Below are positions 7,707 through 17,570 of a stretch of DNA of 58,091 nucleotides, piece after piece; the first letter of the stretch is position 1, and every line of letters starts with the position of its first letter. Source of the DNA: Saccharicrinis sp. (GTDB taxonomy: Bacteria > Bacteroidota > Bacteroidia > Bacteroidales > Marinilabiliaceae); the NCBI GenBank assembly GCA_024635555.1, contig JAGXIO010000142.1, forward strand, positions 1 to 58,091. Direction: 5' to 3'. The notes under the pieces were generated by a model that saw only the letters and a program-made list of their open reading frames with translations, made no database searches and was not told where the DNA came from. The position numbers and the translations under genes were made by a program.

Positions 7707-9830
7707 CTAATAAACTATCTTTTGATATTTATTACCCATCTTAAGTAAATAAATACCCCTGTTATAATCTGATATGTCAATGAGCGATGAATTGCCCTGT
7801 TTTACCAATCTTCCGGCAACAGAAAACACCTGCCACGTATCATAGGTATCATTCAGGTAAAAACGACCCGTATGACTTGGGTTAGGATAAACCAGTAATT
7901 TCAGCTCCTCCTCAGGCAGGTCGTCTATACCTGTTGTTATATTTTCCATGGTTAAATTCGCATAGTCAATAGCCAGTTTTTTATCGCCAAAAGTGATGTC
8001 CACCTTTAAAGGCAGGGCAGTTGTTCCGCCATTAATATAGGGTGAGCTATAGGTCTGCCCTCTGTTAAATACAACGACTTGACCGTTCATCTCAGGTAAA
8101 CTGCTGCTTTGGCGAGACACCTTGTAGGTATCCCCCGCACTGGAAGTATAGTTTAATACATTGTTGGAGAAGCTAAAATTATTAGACAGAATTTCATTTT
8201 TAAAATCGGCATAGCTGTTGTAATTGGCAGGCTGTGCGCACTCGATGATGACCGGTGAATCAGCATCGGTCAACAAAAAGTTAATACCATCGGTGGTTCC
8301 ATCTATTGCACGTTCTGTCCAGTCTCCATTTGCAACTCTTACTGCCACATAGGCATCCCACATTTCTACAAACCACCAATCTCCAACTTTCTCACCATAA
8401 AGCTTTAGTTTGGTACTCATAAATACATACGTGCCAAGGGCATTGCTCGCATCATATTCGGCCGGACGCCAAGCTACCATACAGTTCTTGCCGGTTACTC
8501 CGACCACGTCGCGATAACCTTTTTCTTCGCCATTGGATATTTTTGAATAACCGTTAATAATGATTCGATTGTTGTCCGAATCATCGAAAAACACACCGGA
8601 CATGTTGTTCTGCAATACGATATTGGCATAGTCCTTAGCCGGATTCAACAATTTGGTACCCATTACATAATTGGGTGTCACATAACTCTGTGAAAGGATG
8701 TTAGAAGAGCCATTCTGATCAAAAATAATATCATATGGATTGATCCCTGCTCCGCCATCTTTCACCATACCGTTCGATACGTTATGAATCAAATAATTTG
8801 GTTTATCTGAGCTTGCTATTTGGGAGATAAGTTCCGGTACCCGATAATGCGTTACCAATGGTACAAAAGCTGCCGGATGATTCCCCCAAGGTTGAGTAGT
8901 CCATCCAAAGAGCCTCATGTAATCCCTTGGATAAAGGGCAAACTTTATATTAATATACTTTTTATACACCCTATTAGCAGCACCTCCCACTATTCCATTA
9001 TCCGATAAATATAATTGTGCTTTATCGGCCCAGTATAAGTGCAGGTACAAATCAGCTAAAGTCTTTAGTTCTTCATCTGCAGCAAGGTCTCTGATGGCAT
9101 AAAAACATGAGAGTGTATACTTGGTATAAGTTGGAGAGTGGATTTCAATCTCCAATCCTTTTTCCACGCGACTTCGAAAATACTCTTTCCAAAACAGCGT
9201 GCCCTCTGAAACACAATCTCCTACTGTTTTATTGTCTGAGAACAAGTAGTCAGCTCCATAACTATTGCTTTGAGACAAAGCAACACCCCCCAGATAGGCC
9301 AATGCACGTCTAAGGGCATTGTGATTTTCACTTCCCGAGACCTCCCAAACATCATTGAGTTTTCTGTAATCCGCATTTACATCCAAATGCCTGTAAATTA
9401 CGTCCACCAAGTGATTTTTTGCTGTTGCGCCGATGTTGTTATTAAAACGCTCATCCAAAATATAATGAAACAAATTCGGAATGTAAAAATACATCCCTCC
9501 TTCCGCCAATATAATGCTGTCGTTATGCAAATCATCACCACTCTTAATGGCTAAAATATACTCATCCGCTTTGGAGGTGTTTTGATTCAGGTAATAACTT
9601 GCAAAAGTGTAAGCTGCAACGCCGTGCGGATTGTACTTAACATCACCAATCGTGTTTTCAGGTTGAAGCCAGAAGCTACTTTTCATGGCATCCGTTAATA
9701 CGTTAATTCTAACAGCCTCTATTTCTGGATCACTCAAACCTATCTGTTGTGCCAGAGCAGGCTTAACTTGCCACAAAAAAGAAGTTATTAAAAGAAAGCT
9801 GACAATATTAACATTTAAAATAAACTTCAT
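7707..9830 (-). CDS. Secreted toroid protein, possible new polysaccharide lyase, T9SS tail
   Basis: 707 residues: signal peptide (1-27), an alpha-helical region (about 30-340) likely to form an (alpha/alpha) toroid, a beta-rich middle (about 350-610), and a C-terminal T9SS sorting domain (LKLLVYPNPSHTGRFYLND...YNRGIYLLKMGNKYQKIVY). This toroid-plus-beta-sandwich layout is that of heparinase II/III, alginate and PL8-type lyases. The segment VSGSENHNALRRALAYLGG (about residues 164-182) resembles the Asn/His catalytic patch of such lyases, but I cannot assign a family. Its neighbour GH105 needs unsaturated uronides, the product of a lyase, and no other lyase is visible in the locus. The function is inferred. 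Confidence 0.6.
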   Translation of the reverse strand: MKFILNVNIVSFLLITSFLWQVKPALAQQIGLSDPEIEAVRINVLTDAMKSSFWLQPENTIGDVKYNPHGVAAYTFASYYLNQNTSKADEYILAIKSGDDLHNDSIILAEGGMYFYIPNLFHYILDERFNNNIGATAKNHLVDVIYRHLDVNADYRKLNDVWEVSGSENHNALRRALAYLGGVALSQSNSYGADYLFSDNKTVGDCVSEGTLFWKEYFRSRVEKGLEIEIHSPTYTKYTLSCFYAIRDLAADEELKTLADLYLHLYWADKAQLYLSDNGIVGGAANRVYKKYINIKFALYPRDYMRLFGWTTQPWGNHPAAFVPLVTHYRVPELISQIASSDKPNYLIHNVSNGMVKDGGAGINPYDIIFDQNGSSNILSQSYVTPNYVMGTKLLNPAKDYANIVLQNNMSGVFFDDSDNNRIIINGYSKISNGEEKGYRDVVGVTGKNCMVAWRPAEYDASNALGTYVFMSTKLKLYGEKVGDWWFVEMWDAYVAVRVANGDWTERAIDGTTDGINFLLTDADSPVIIECAQPANYNSYADFKNEILSNNFSFSNNVLNYTSSAGDTYKVSRQSSSLPEMNGQVVVFNRGQTYSSPYINGGTTALPLKVDITFGDKKLAIDYANLTMENITTGIDDLPEEELKLLVYPNPSHTGRFYLNDTYDTWQVFSVAGRLVKQGNSSLIDISDYNRGIYLLKMGNKYQKIVY

Positions 9831-10058
9831 TCCTGTGAGTTTAAAGGTTTATTACTTCTTAATTCTTGGATAAATTAAATACTAAACAGTACAGCCATCC
9901 GTTTGAATAGTCATATTAAATTAGCTTCAATTCAGATTTCGTTTTTTTACTCCCAAACACAATGCTTATCGTAGGAGCATTTTCGAACCCCCCATGTTCT
10001 TTTGCATTTTTTTTGAACCAATGGAACATTGCTCTTCGTCCCTATCAGCGATGGTATA

Positions 10059-11534
10059 CTATTGCGGCCATCCAGGATTTTGCCACATTATATCAACATT
10101 GCCCACCTTCTCCATTTCTTCTGCCGGAATTGGGTATAATGCATGGTAAGATTGCATCACAGTAGACCCTTCGAGATATTCCTTATTTAAAAAAGTGTTT
10201 ATTGTTTCTAATGCAATTCCCCAGCGGTTTAAGTCGAACCAGCGTTGATGCTCAAACATCAATTCATGTCTGCGTTCATTAACCAGTGCAACGAAGAAGG
10301 GCTCTTTATCCGCAATCTGTTCGTTCGTCAGGTTCAACAATCCGGCTCTATTTCTAATGTCATTAATAATTTTTACCGCTTCGGTTGTTGGTCCGCTAAT
10401 TTCGTTAATACATTCAGCTTTCATTAACAAAACATCAGTATACCGCATTAATGTTATATTACTTCCCCAATCCAGGAAGTCGAAAGCCGCCTCAGCACCG
10501 AGAGTGAATTTTCCAACAAACAAGGCGTTAATAGGCTTAAATCGGTTGGTGTACGATTCGGATATGATGGTCCAATCTCTACGAATGTCATTTTCTTCAA
10601 AACTATCATAGGCATCATTGGTAACGTCTATTTGCGAGGTAGCCCCAGGAAATTGATATTCTCGGTACTGTCCTCCAATACCTTCGGGATGCCCAAAAAC
10701 AGCTGCATCAAGGTATGTATAAAAGGTAGGAAGGGGATTTTGATGCCCCAGGCCACCACTCTGACACTGTACCTGGAAAATGATATGCTTACCATTGTCA
10801 TTCTTTTCTTTAAAAATATCGAACCAATTGGGAAGAAACTCAAATTGGCCTGATTCAATCACATCATTGCACTCATCCAAAGCTTCTTGGTAGTTCTTGG
10901 CATACAGATGTATTTTGGCCAGATAGGCTTTTGCTGTCCACGAGGTGGCCTTCCCATTGTTTAGTGTGGGAATGGTAGCGGCAGCCGCTTCAAAATCTTT
11001 AATGATGAAGTCATAAGTCTCTTCAATGCTGGTACGGGGAATTTTCCTTACTTCTTCTAAAGTTTTTACACCCGTATAAAGAGGCATTCCTCCCCAAAAT
11101 CGAACTAAATAGAAATAGCCTATTCCCCTAAGAAAACGAGCTTCGCCCCTTAAGGATTCTATATTCGGCATTTCTGTCTTGCTAATGCCCTCTGAATAGG
11201 TAAGTACTGCATTGGCCTTATGGATCAAGGACCAAATTCTACCCCACATTGCCTGGTACTTTGAACTGATGGGAGAGTCGTCAAAAGTTGATAATTGTTC
11301 GGTAGCACCCTTGGCGTCGTCAGAGCGTCCCTCGGCCTGATGTAAGAAAATATCATTTCCCGTTACAACCACACGCAATTGTGCATAGCCCGCATTTACC
11401 GCTTGTTCAAAATCACTTTCGGATTGATAGAAATTTCCGGTGTTTTGAGAAGATGGTGGGTATATGTCTAGCCATTCGGAGGTACATCCGGCGGCAAATA
11501 TGGCTACGATACTTAATATAATTAATTTTTTCAT
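10059..11534 (-). CDS. susD: SusD/RagB outer-membrane glycan-binding lipoprotein
   Basis: 491 residues with a lipoprotein signal ending FAAGC (Cys 17). The family pattern is clear: YPPSSQNTGNFYQSESDFEQA, the four-helix TPR-like core with YLVRFWGGMPLYTG and SWTAKAYLAKIHLYAKNYQEA, and the C-terminal DVLLMKAECINEI, INDIRNRAGL and ERRHELMFEHQRWFDLNRWG. SusD proteins sit as a lid on the SusC transporter and capture oligosaccharides at the cell surface. The gene starts 46 bp after susC, the normal pairing. The ligand cannot be deduced. The symbol denotes the family, not orthology to the starch system. Confidence 0.95.
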   Translation of the reverse strand: MKKLIILSIVAIFAAGCTSEWLDIYPPSSQNTGNFYQSESDFEQAVNAGYAQLRVVVTGNDIFLHQAEGRSDDAKGATEQLSTFDDSPISSKYQAMWGRIWSLIHKANAVLTYSEGISKTEMPNIESLRGEARFLRGIGYFYLVRFWGGMPLYTGVKTLEEVRKIPRTSIEETYDFIIKDFEAAAATIPTLNNGKATSWTAKAYLAKIHLYAKNYQEALDECNDVIESGQFEFLPNWFDIFKEKNDNGKHIIFQVQCQSGGLGHQNPLPTFYTYLDAAVFGHPEGIGGQYREYQFPGATSQIDVTNDAYDSFEENDIRRDWTIISESYTNRFKPINALFVGKFTLGAEAAFDFLDWGSNITLMRYTDVLLMKAECINEISGPTTEAVKIINDIRNRAGLLNLTNEQIADKEPFFVALVNERRHELMFEHQRWFDLNRWGIALETINTFLNKEYLEGSTVMQSYHALYPIPAEEMEKVGNVDIMWQNPGWPQ

Positions 11535-11580
11535 TTTATACTCCTTTAATAACTTAACATCGTTTAGCTAACAATAACTA

Positions 11581-14500
11581 TTAAAACTCTAGTTTCACAC
11601 CAAGGTTGATAATGGTTGCCGGAGGGTAGGTTGTGTAATCAACGGCTTTATTAATAGCGGAACTATTGCTGTCGGCTGATTCCGTCATAACTCCAGGATA
11701 GTTGCTATCACCAAAAATGGTAAAAAGATTTTCCGCCGATGCATAGATACGGGCATTGGCAATCCCTATTTTTTGCGAAATACTTTTAGGTAGCCCATAT
11801 CCCACCACTACACTTTTGAGCTTAATATAGTCAGAGTCGAATAATTGGTGGGTCGACCAGTTTTTCATAGCGGAACCAAAAGCGGGTGTTCTTCCATCTC
11901 CAGGTTCTTCGGGCGATTGCCAATTATTTTCCCAGTTTGCCAATTGGTTAAATTCTGAACCTGAATCCATTTGTCGTCCTAACATAAAGAGAACTTTCCC
12001 CCCTGTTTGAGCCGTGAATAAGAAGGATAAATCAAAATTGTGAATATTAAAGCTATTGGTCCAACCATAAATAAACCGGGGCACCGGGGAGCCGGACCAT
12101 TCACGCATCTCATCAGTCAACTGTCCATTTTCATCCACTTTATACTTTAAACCTCCCGGCAGAGAACCCGGCACATCATATCCATTGTCAAGGTCTTCTT
12201 GGCTTAGCAAGCCTTCCCATTGATACATGTAGAAATCAAAAATCCCTTGTCCTTCTTCCAGTCGGGCATACACCCCATATCTGTCGGCATTAAATGGCTC
12301 GGGTATCTCCAAAACTTCATTTCGGTTATAACTTACATTAAAGTTACTGTTCCACTTAAACTTGGGTTGACTTAAAATGTAACCCGAAACCTCTGTTTCA
12401 ACACCATAATTTCGTACTTCCCCATAATTTCTCCATGAGGTTGAAAAACCGGTTTGCTGAGGAAGGGGTGTATTTAAAAGTAAGTCAGAGGTTATGTTAT
12501 CGTAATAGTCCACCACAAACTGGAGCCGGTTATTAAATGCCCACACATCCATCCCCAAGTTAAAACTGGTAGTTGTTTCCCAACTCAAATTAGGATTAGT
12601 GTAATTCGCTTGCGAATACCCATTTAAAACAAGTCCGTTTGTATTTAGATAATCGCTTGTTGAAGTGATGTTGCCCGTACTATTGTATCTTTTACTTTCC
12701 ATGGTACTAATCCATCGGTAATCACCTATTCCGTCATTACCCGCCCTACCATAACTTACACGTAATTTTAACAGATTGAGTTGCTCTACATCCTTTAAGA
12801 ATGACTCTTTCGACAGGATCCACCCTACCGATGCCGAAGGGAAAAATCCCCATTTAGTATTTGGCCCAAAGCGTGATGACCCATCCTTACGTGCATTGAA
12901 AGTAGCGAGATACTTGGATTTAAAATCATATTGAAGTCGTCCGAAATAGGAGGTTCTACGCAAGGCTATCTCCTCTGTTGTAGAACGAATAAATTCGGTT
13001 GCTACATTTAAAGTATATACTTCATCATTGGGATACCCCAAAGAGGACTGTCCTGATGTCCAGATATACACATCCTGAGCAGATTGACCTAATAACACAT
13101 TCAAGCTGTGCTTTTTAATCTTCTTAGCATAGGAAAATGTGTTTTCAATTTGAAAGTTTTGCGTTTTTTGTGTATTATAATCTCCTCTGGGGTTGCCTCT
13201 GGTATAATTGGAACTTTCCCAAAATTTATCATTCCCGTCATGTGTTCCCAAAGAAAGCTGTGTCTTGATAGTCATATTTTTTATTGGGCTCAATTCCAAA
13301 TACGAACTCACCCGCAATTTACTCCAGCGCATTTCATCTACTTTATTCTTCTGCTGTAGGTAAGGGTTAACCGAATTCGCTGGGACTAATGGAGTATAAC
13401 CTGTTTCCTGAGTATTGGAGTTTGCTTCAAGAAGAGGATTGTAAAACATGGCATTCTGCAAAGTTTTTTGCTTCCCGTCAGCCCCTCTGTTGGCCTCAAC
13501 CCCAAAACTAGGGGCGATATTGGCCCCCGCTTTAAGCCATTCACTGATATCTGTATCAACTTTTGCAGTAAAATTATAGCGTTTGGCAAAGGTATTTATT
13601 AATATCCCCTCTTGATCCAGATACCTGCCCGACACATAATAACTTGATTTGTCGGAATTGCCCATTATCGACATCTGATAATTTTGTATAGGCGCCACAT
13701 CAAACATCATTCCTTGCCAGTCGGTATTAGGCAAGTCTTCATAAGGCGTATTCCGAATAAAATCAGCGGGCCGGTATTTGTCTCCCCGGTCTTCAATAGG
13801 GACCGTTGGATCCCGTCGCCCACCATCAGACCAAAGCGCATCTGCACGGCGATAAACATAATCATAGTATCCCTGTTTATCCATCATATCATACAAACGC
13901 TCTGCTTTTTGAAGTCCGAAGGAGGATTCGAATGCAATACGCTGTTTTCCATCCTTAGTTCCGGTTTTTGTAGTGATTAATATAACCCCATTGGCACCAC
14001 GCGAACCATAAATTGCAGCCGATGATACATCTTTAAGCACATCTATGGATTTAATATCATTTGGGTTTACTGAATTCATATCTCCCTCCACGCCATCAAT
14101 CAGCACGAGAGGTGAAGTACTGGAGTTTATCGAATTAACACCTCGAATGGTAATAGAAGCATCGGCTCCAGGAACTCCCGAAGATTCTTGAACACGGATG
14201 CCCGACATCTGACCAACTAAGGCCTGATCAATATTCGCCACTACCCTATTTTCAAAGACTTCGGCTTTAACGCTAGACAAAGAACCGGTTACACTGCTTT
14301 TTCGTTGCGTACCATATCCAATAGCAACTACCTCATCTAAACCAACGAACTCTTCATTTAGAGTTACATTAATTTCTGTGCGATTTTTCACCTGATTATC
14401 TTGTGTCTGGAAACCTATAAACGAAAATACCAAAACACCTTCAGAATTATCCATATCAATGGAATATTCGCCAAACGTATTGGTTACCACCCCATTTTGA

Positions 14501-14976
14501 GGACTTGATTTTTCGTATACATTAACCCCCGGTATGGGGTCTCCTGAAGAATCAATCACCTTACCCTTAACTATTATACGCCGTTGCTGCGTTGGAGGCT
14601 TTTCCATATTGCGGGGCGAAAGAATAATCTGCTTATCCAACAACACGTAATCAACTTCCTGTTTGTTAAAGATCCTATCCAGTATTGTCTTTATTTGTTC
14701 ATCCTCAACATCAATGTCAACATACACTTCCACATCAATCAGCTTGTTGTTATATACAAAATAGAATTCCGATATCTCTTCTATTTTATTTAACACCTCT
14801 TTTATTAATGCACCTTCCATCTTTACGGTTACTTTTGCACTTTGGGAATATACCCCAGAAGCAATTGAATTAAAAGATACAATTAGCAAAATCCCTATAG
14901 TCAGTCTCATCGTAAGAAGGAGTTTTTTAGAAATTATATAATGCGAAAAAAATCGCAAAAACCATTTGTTTTTCAT
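11581..14976 (-). CDS. susC: SusC/RagA TonB-dependent transporter with N-terminal STN signalling domain
   Basis: 1131 residues. After a long leader (about 1-45) comes an STN domain (about 46-120; VKMEGALIKEVLNKIEEISE), a carboxypeptidase-regulatory-like domain (about 133-212; GKVIDSSGDPIPGVNVYEKS), the plug (about 225-345; ALVGQMSGIRVQESSG, ASITIRGVNS, AAIYGSRGANGVILITT), and the 22-strand barrel ending in INLGVKLEF. It imports oligosaccharides with energy from TonB. The STN domain is the part that talks to a FecR-type anti-sigma factor, and a FecR gene and an ECF sigma gene lie directly upstream. The transporter therefore probably senses its ligand and induces the locus. Confidence 0.95.
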   Translation of the reverse strand: MKNKWFLRFFSHYIISKKLLLTMRLTIGILLIVSFNSIASGVYSQSAKVTVKMEGALIKEVLNKIEEISEFYFVYNNKLIDVEVYVDIDVEDEQIKTILDRIFNKQEVDYVLLDKQIILSPRNMEKPPTQQRRIIVKGKVIDSSGDPIPGVNVYEKSSPQNGVVTNTFGEYSIDMDNSEGVLVFSFIGFQTQDNQVKNRTEINVTLNEEFVGLDEVVAIGYGTQRKSSVTGSLSSVKAEVFENRVVANIDQALVGQMSGIRVQESSGVPGADASITIRGVNSINSSTSPLVLIDGVEGDMNSVNPNDIKSIDVLKDVSSAAIYGSRGANGVILITTKTGTKDGKQRIAFESSFGLQKAERLYDMMDKQGYYDYVYRRADALWSDGGRRDPTVPIEDRGDKYRPADFIRNTPYEDLPNTDWQGMMFDVAPIQNYQMSIMGNSDKSSYYVSGRYLDQEGILINTFAKRYNFTAKVDTDISEWLKAGANIAPSFGVEANRGADGKQKTLQNAMFYNPLLEANSNTQETGYTPLVPANSVNPYLQQKNKVDEMRWSKLRVSSYLELSPIKNMTIKTQLSLGTHDGNDKFWESSNYTRGNPRGDYNTQKTQNFQIENTFSYAKKIKKHSLNVLLGQSAQDVYIWTSGQSSLGYPNDEVYTLNVATEFIRSTTEEIALRRTSYFGRLQYDFKSKYLATFNARKDGSSRFGPNTKWGFFPSASVGWILSKESFLKDVEQLNLLKLRVSYGRAGNDGIGDYRWISTMESKRYNSTGNITSTSDYLNTNGLVLNGYSQANYTNPNLSWETTTSFNLGMDVWAFNNRLQFVVDYYDNITSDLLLNTPLPQQTGFSTSWRNYGEVRNYGVETEVSGYILSQPKFKWNSNFNVSYNRNEVLEIPEPFNADRYGVYARLEEGQGIFDFYMYQWEGLLSQEDLDNGYDVPGSLPGGLKYKVDENGQLTDEMREWSGSPVPRFIYGWTNSFNIHNFDLSFLFTAQTGGKVLFMLGRQMDSGSEFNQLANWENNWQSPEEPGDGRTPAFGSAMKNWSTHQLFDSDYIKLKSVVVGYGLPKSISQKIGIANARIYASAENLFTIFGDSNYPGVMTESADSNSSAINKAVDYTTYPPATIINLGVKLEF

Positions 14977-15026
14977 AACTTTAAATCGATTTAAATTTCC
15001 TGTTTTCAGACGGGTTTTTATATCTT

Positions 15027-15056
15027 AGAAGGTGCGCCAACACCTTCTTTTTTTTT
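15027..15056 (+). terminator. Hairpin with T-run between fecR and susC
   Basis: Stem AGAAGGTG / CACCTTCT (15027-15034 with 15041-15048) with a six-base loop and a nine-base T-run on the plus strand. All nearby genes run on the minus strand, where the hairpin is preceded by A and not followed by U. It would therefore stop plus-strand (antisense) transcription, or act as an mRNA structure between the fecR stop (15055) and the susC start (14976). Confidence 0.5.
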
Positions 15057-16086
15057 ATTTTATCTTTTTTAAATGTATTATTTTCTTTCCTTTAATGCCA
15101 TCTTTTCCAATTTCCCCGGAAACAATTCTATACTCTATAGGTGACGTTAGTCGTATAACCATCAAAAACTCCTCAAGTGTTTCATACATAAAAGTTCCAG
15201 TAATGTGGTAATCTAACAACTCCTTATCTTCCATCACGTAATCCACATTGTATTTTCGACTAACCTTCAACAACACTTGTTCAAGTGGTTCATTCTCGAA
15301 GAGCAACTTCCCCTCTTTCCAAGCCACAAAACTGTTCAAACTCTTTTCATTGCTCACTGTTAACTGATGATCCTTTCGCTGATAACTTCCAACTTGGTTA
15401 GGAACCAATGTGGCTAAAGCCTCTTGCTCTTCATCTTTGAACAGATGCACGCTCCCTTCCACTAAGGCAACAGTCAAAATTGGATCCTTCGGATAAGCAG
15501 ATACGTTAAATGTGGTACCCAACACCTTTACGGTAATATCTTGAACCCGCACATAAAATGGTTGACTTGCATTTTTTTCTACTTCAAAATAACCTTCCCC
15601 ATCCAACTCAACCACTCTTTCCTTTTTTCTTTTAAAGCTGGAAGGATAAACCAACCTGCTTCCAGCATTTAACCAGGCCACACTACCATCCGGAAGATCT
15701 ACCTTTCCGCTTGCTCCCATAGGAATTGTGAGGGTAGTCAGCACTTCAGCTTCATCCGGACGAACATTCTGTAGGATTAAATATGTCATCGCGACCATCA
15801 ACGGCAGAAGCAGTATGGCTGCTACTCTTGAAAAAACATGAGCAAACTGCTGATATAAAGTCCTGCCTTCCTCTTTTAAATTGATTTGATGATGAATGCT
15901 ATCAAGCGTCTTGTCCAATTTTATCTTTATCCCGTTACGTTGATTTATATCAACCTGATTCCAGTGATAACGCATAAAATCATTCAAAGCCGACTTTTCC
16001 TTTTCTCCTTTAAGAATTGAAACAGCCTGATCAAATTCTTCCTTTGAACATTGTCCGGCAATAAATTTTTTTAAAATCTCATTCAT
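15055..16086 (-). CDS. FecR-type anti-sigma factor
   Basis: 343 residues. A cytoplasmic N-terminus (about 1-80) precedes one transmembrane segment (about 88-106, AAILLLPLMVAMTYLIL), then the periplasmic FecR domain (about 115-215; VDLPDGSVAWLNAGSRLVYP, ELDGEGYFEVEKN, FYVRVQDITVKVLGTTFNV) and a C-terminal DUF4974 domain (about 265-343; LEQVLLKVSRKYNVDY). Such proteins hold an ECF sigma factor at the membrane and release it when the STN domain of the partner transporter signals. It lies directly upstream of susC. Unusually, 435 bp separate it from the sigma gene upstream, and part of that gap holds a gene remnant (16370-16516). Confidence 0.92.
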   Translation of the reverse strand: MNEILKKFIAGQCSKEEFDQAVSILKGEKEKSALNDFMRYHWNQVDINQRNGIKIKLDKTLDSIHHQINLKEEGRTLYQQFAHVFSRVAAILLLPLMVAMTYLILQNVRPDEAEVLTTLTIPMGASGKVDLPDGSVAWLNAGSRLVYPSSFKRKKERVVELDGEGYFEVEKNASQPFYVRVQDITVKVLGTTFNVSAYPKDPILTVALVEGSVHLFKDEEQEALATLVPNQVGSYQRKDHQLTVSNEKSLNSFVAWKEGKLLFENEPLEQVLLKVSRKYNVDYVMEDKELLDYHITGTFMYETLEEFLMVIRLTSPIEYRIVSGEIGKDGIKGKKIIHLKKIK

Positions 16087-16369
16087 TTAGATGTCTTTCT
16101 ATATTAATACAACGCAGTAGAAGGGAGAAACCCCCATTCATAAATCAAATATTATGGATAGCCACGCACCTTTTAAGCTCAATACATAGACTCAAAATGC
16201 TAATTTTGTGTGTGTTACAAACAAATACGAATCGTAACTTTAATTGACATTTAATCCACGTATCTACTGTTCGATTCTCTTTTTTCGAAAACGAAGACTC
16301 CCATCTCTTTAGATTGACAGATCGGGTATTTGCGTCAGGCAGGACGATTCACCGGTAAAAATATTTGAA

Positions 16370-16516
16370 TTACGAAGGATGATATTGCAGCTTGTGCATG
16401 AGGGTAGCAGCCCATAAATCGGGCTGTCCGAGTTCAGCTTTGTTTTTGCCAAACCAAGACTCAGGACTTATTGATAAGTTAGACAATTCTTTAAGGACGC
16501 ACTCCTGCGAATAGAA
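16370..16516 (-). pseudogene. Unidentified C-terminal gene fragment between sigma and fecR
   Basis: On the minus strand an open frame of 48 codons ends at TAA 16370-16372 and reads like real protein: SPESWFGKNKAELGQPDL then WAATLMHKLQYHPS. It has no start codon; an in-frame TGA precedes it at about 16517-16519. I do not recognise the family. It looks like the 3' scrap of a gene lost from between the sigma and anti-sigma genes. The remaining 16087-16369 shows nothing I can identify. Confidence 0.4.
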
Positions 16517-16521
16517 TCATA

Positions 16522-17103
16522 CTATGAAATGATTATGTAATAATAAAGCAGTCCCATCCATCCGGCATTACCTAAATGCTTTTTTAAAAAAGCTAACGCT
16601 TTAGTCATCTGATTTTCAACTGTTTTAACTGATATCCCTTTTCTTTCTGCAATTTCTTTATTACTTAACCCTTCCTCCCTACTCATTAAAAAAATTGATC
16701 TTCTTTCAAAAGGAATTTTTGGCAATAATTTAAGATATTGTTCTTGTAAAAAATTGAAATCGGTTACTTCTTCCACCCCACTATTGTTAGAAACAATACT
16801 ATTTTCCAAATAAGTAAGATATTTTGCCTCCGTAGATTTTTTTCGAAAAAGGGAAAGAACCGTGTTTTTTGCCACTGAATAAATAAAAGCTTCCAATTTT
16901 GTCCCGGATTGAAGGCTTTTTCGACATTCCCAAAGTTTAATAAATACTTCCTGAACAATATCCATCGCACCCTCCTCATCCTTTAAATAAGAATAAGCAA
17001 ACCGAGAGATTTTGGGTGCGTATAGAGCAAATATTTCGTCCAACGATTTTTTATCTCCTTTTCTCAATCTATCACATAAGGAATTATTATCCACACCAGG
17101 CAT
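16522..17103 (-). CDS. ECF RNA polymerase sigma factor (Bacteroidetes sigma-70 type)
   Basis: 193 residues. Region 2 lies at about 20-90 (ALYAPKISRFAYSYLKDEEG, IVQEVFIKLWECR) and region 4 at about 120-175 (LPKIPFERRSIFLMSREEGL, SNKEIAERKGISVKTVENQM, the helix-turn-helix). The length and the EGLSNKEIA motif are those of the sigma factors paired with FecR/SusC in Bacteroidota. It should direct transcription of the polysaccharide locus once released by the FecR protein encoded at 15055-16086. The extreme C-terminus is hydrophobic (GWMGLLYYYIIIS), which is common in this group. It is the first gene of the locus, immediately inside the right copy of the dus repeat. Confidence 0.93.
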   Translation of the reverse strand: MPGVDNNSLCDRLRKGDKKSLDEIFALYAPKISRFAYSYLKDEEGAMDIVQEVFIKLWECRKSLQSGTKLEAFIYSVAKNTVLSLFRKKSTEAKYLTYLENSIVSNNSGVEEVTDFNFLQEQYLKLLPKIPFERRSIFLMSREEGLSNKEIAERKGISVKTVENQMTKALAFLKKHLGNAGWMGLLYYYIIIS

Positions 17104-17209
17104 TTTATCTAAATTTCCTATTAATTGTTTCTAAATTTTTTTTAACAAATGATAATTAATGCAATATTACTTTTTTTTAACTACCATCCGAAAGTTTTTT
17201 AAACGCAAC

Positions 17210-17451
17210 TTTCAAAAAACCATGGATGTTCGAATCGCCCCTTTCCGAAATTGAGATAGAAAAGAGATTTGCAACCCTCTTGAAGCATTTACAACTATAT
17301 GAATCTGCGTGGGGAAATTCAAGGCCATTCCCGGTACTAAAACGTTTTTTTTTAAAATTTACATTTCCGATTTTAGAGGGGCTGCTGAAATTCGCAAAGA
17401 ATTAATGGAAACCAATAGCTTTGAAGAAGCTCGGCATGTTATAAAAAACAA
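17210..17451 (+). repeat. Direct repeat, right copy (displaced 3' fragment of dus)
   Basis: Near-identical copy of 1792-2031, with a 2-bp longer T-run near 17347 that breaks the reading frame, so it is a dead fragment. Its last codons would read VIKNKSQF and stop, unlike VIKNNLSFL in the intact gene. It lies in the 467-bp gene-free stretch 17104-17570 between the sigma gene and the SGNH hydrolase. The rest of that stretch holds only AT-rich sequence that probably carries the promoter of the sigma gene. Confidence 0.93.
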
Positions 17452-17570
17452 AAGCCAGTTTTAATAGCTGATGTTTACATGTAATCTTACGAACAGATTC
17501 AAAAAACGAAGTTACATTGTACAAAAAATATAGGCTATGCTAGGGCAGTACCGTTGTCCCCGATCCAGAA

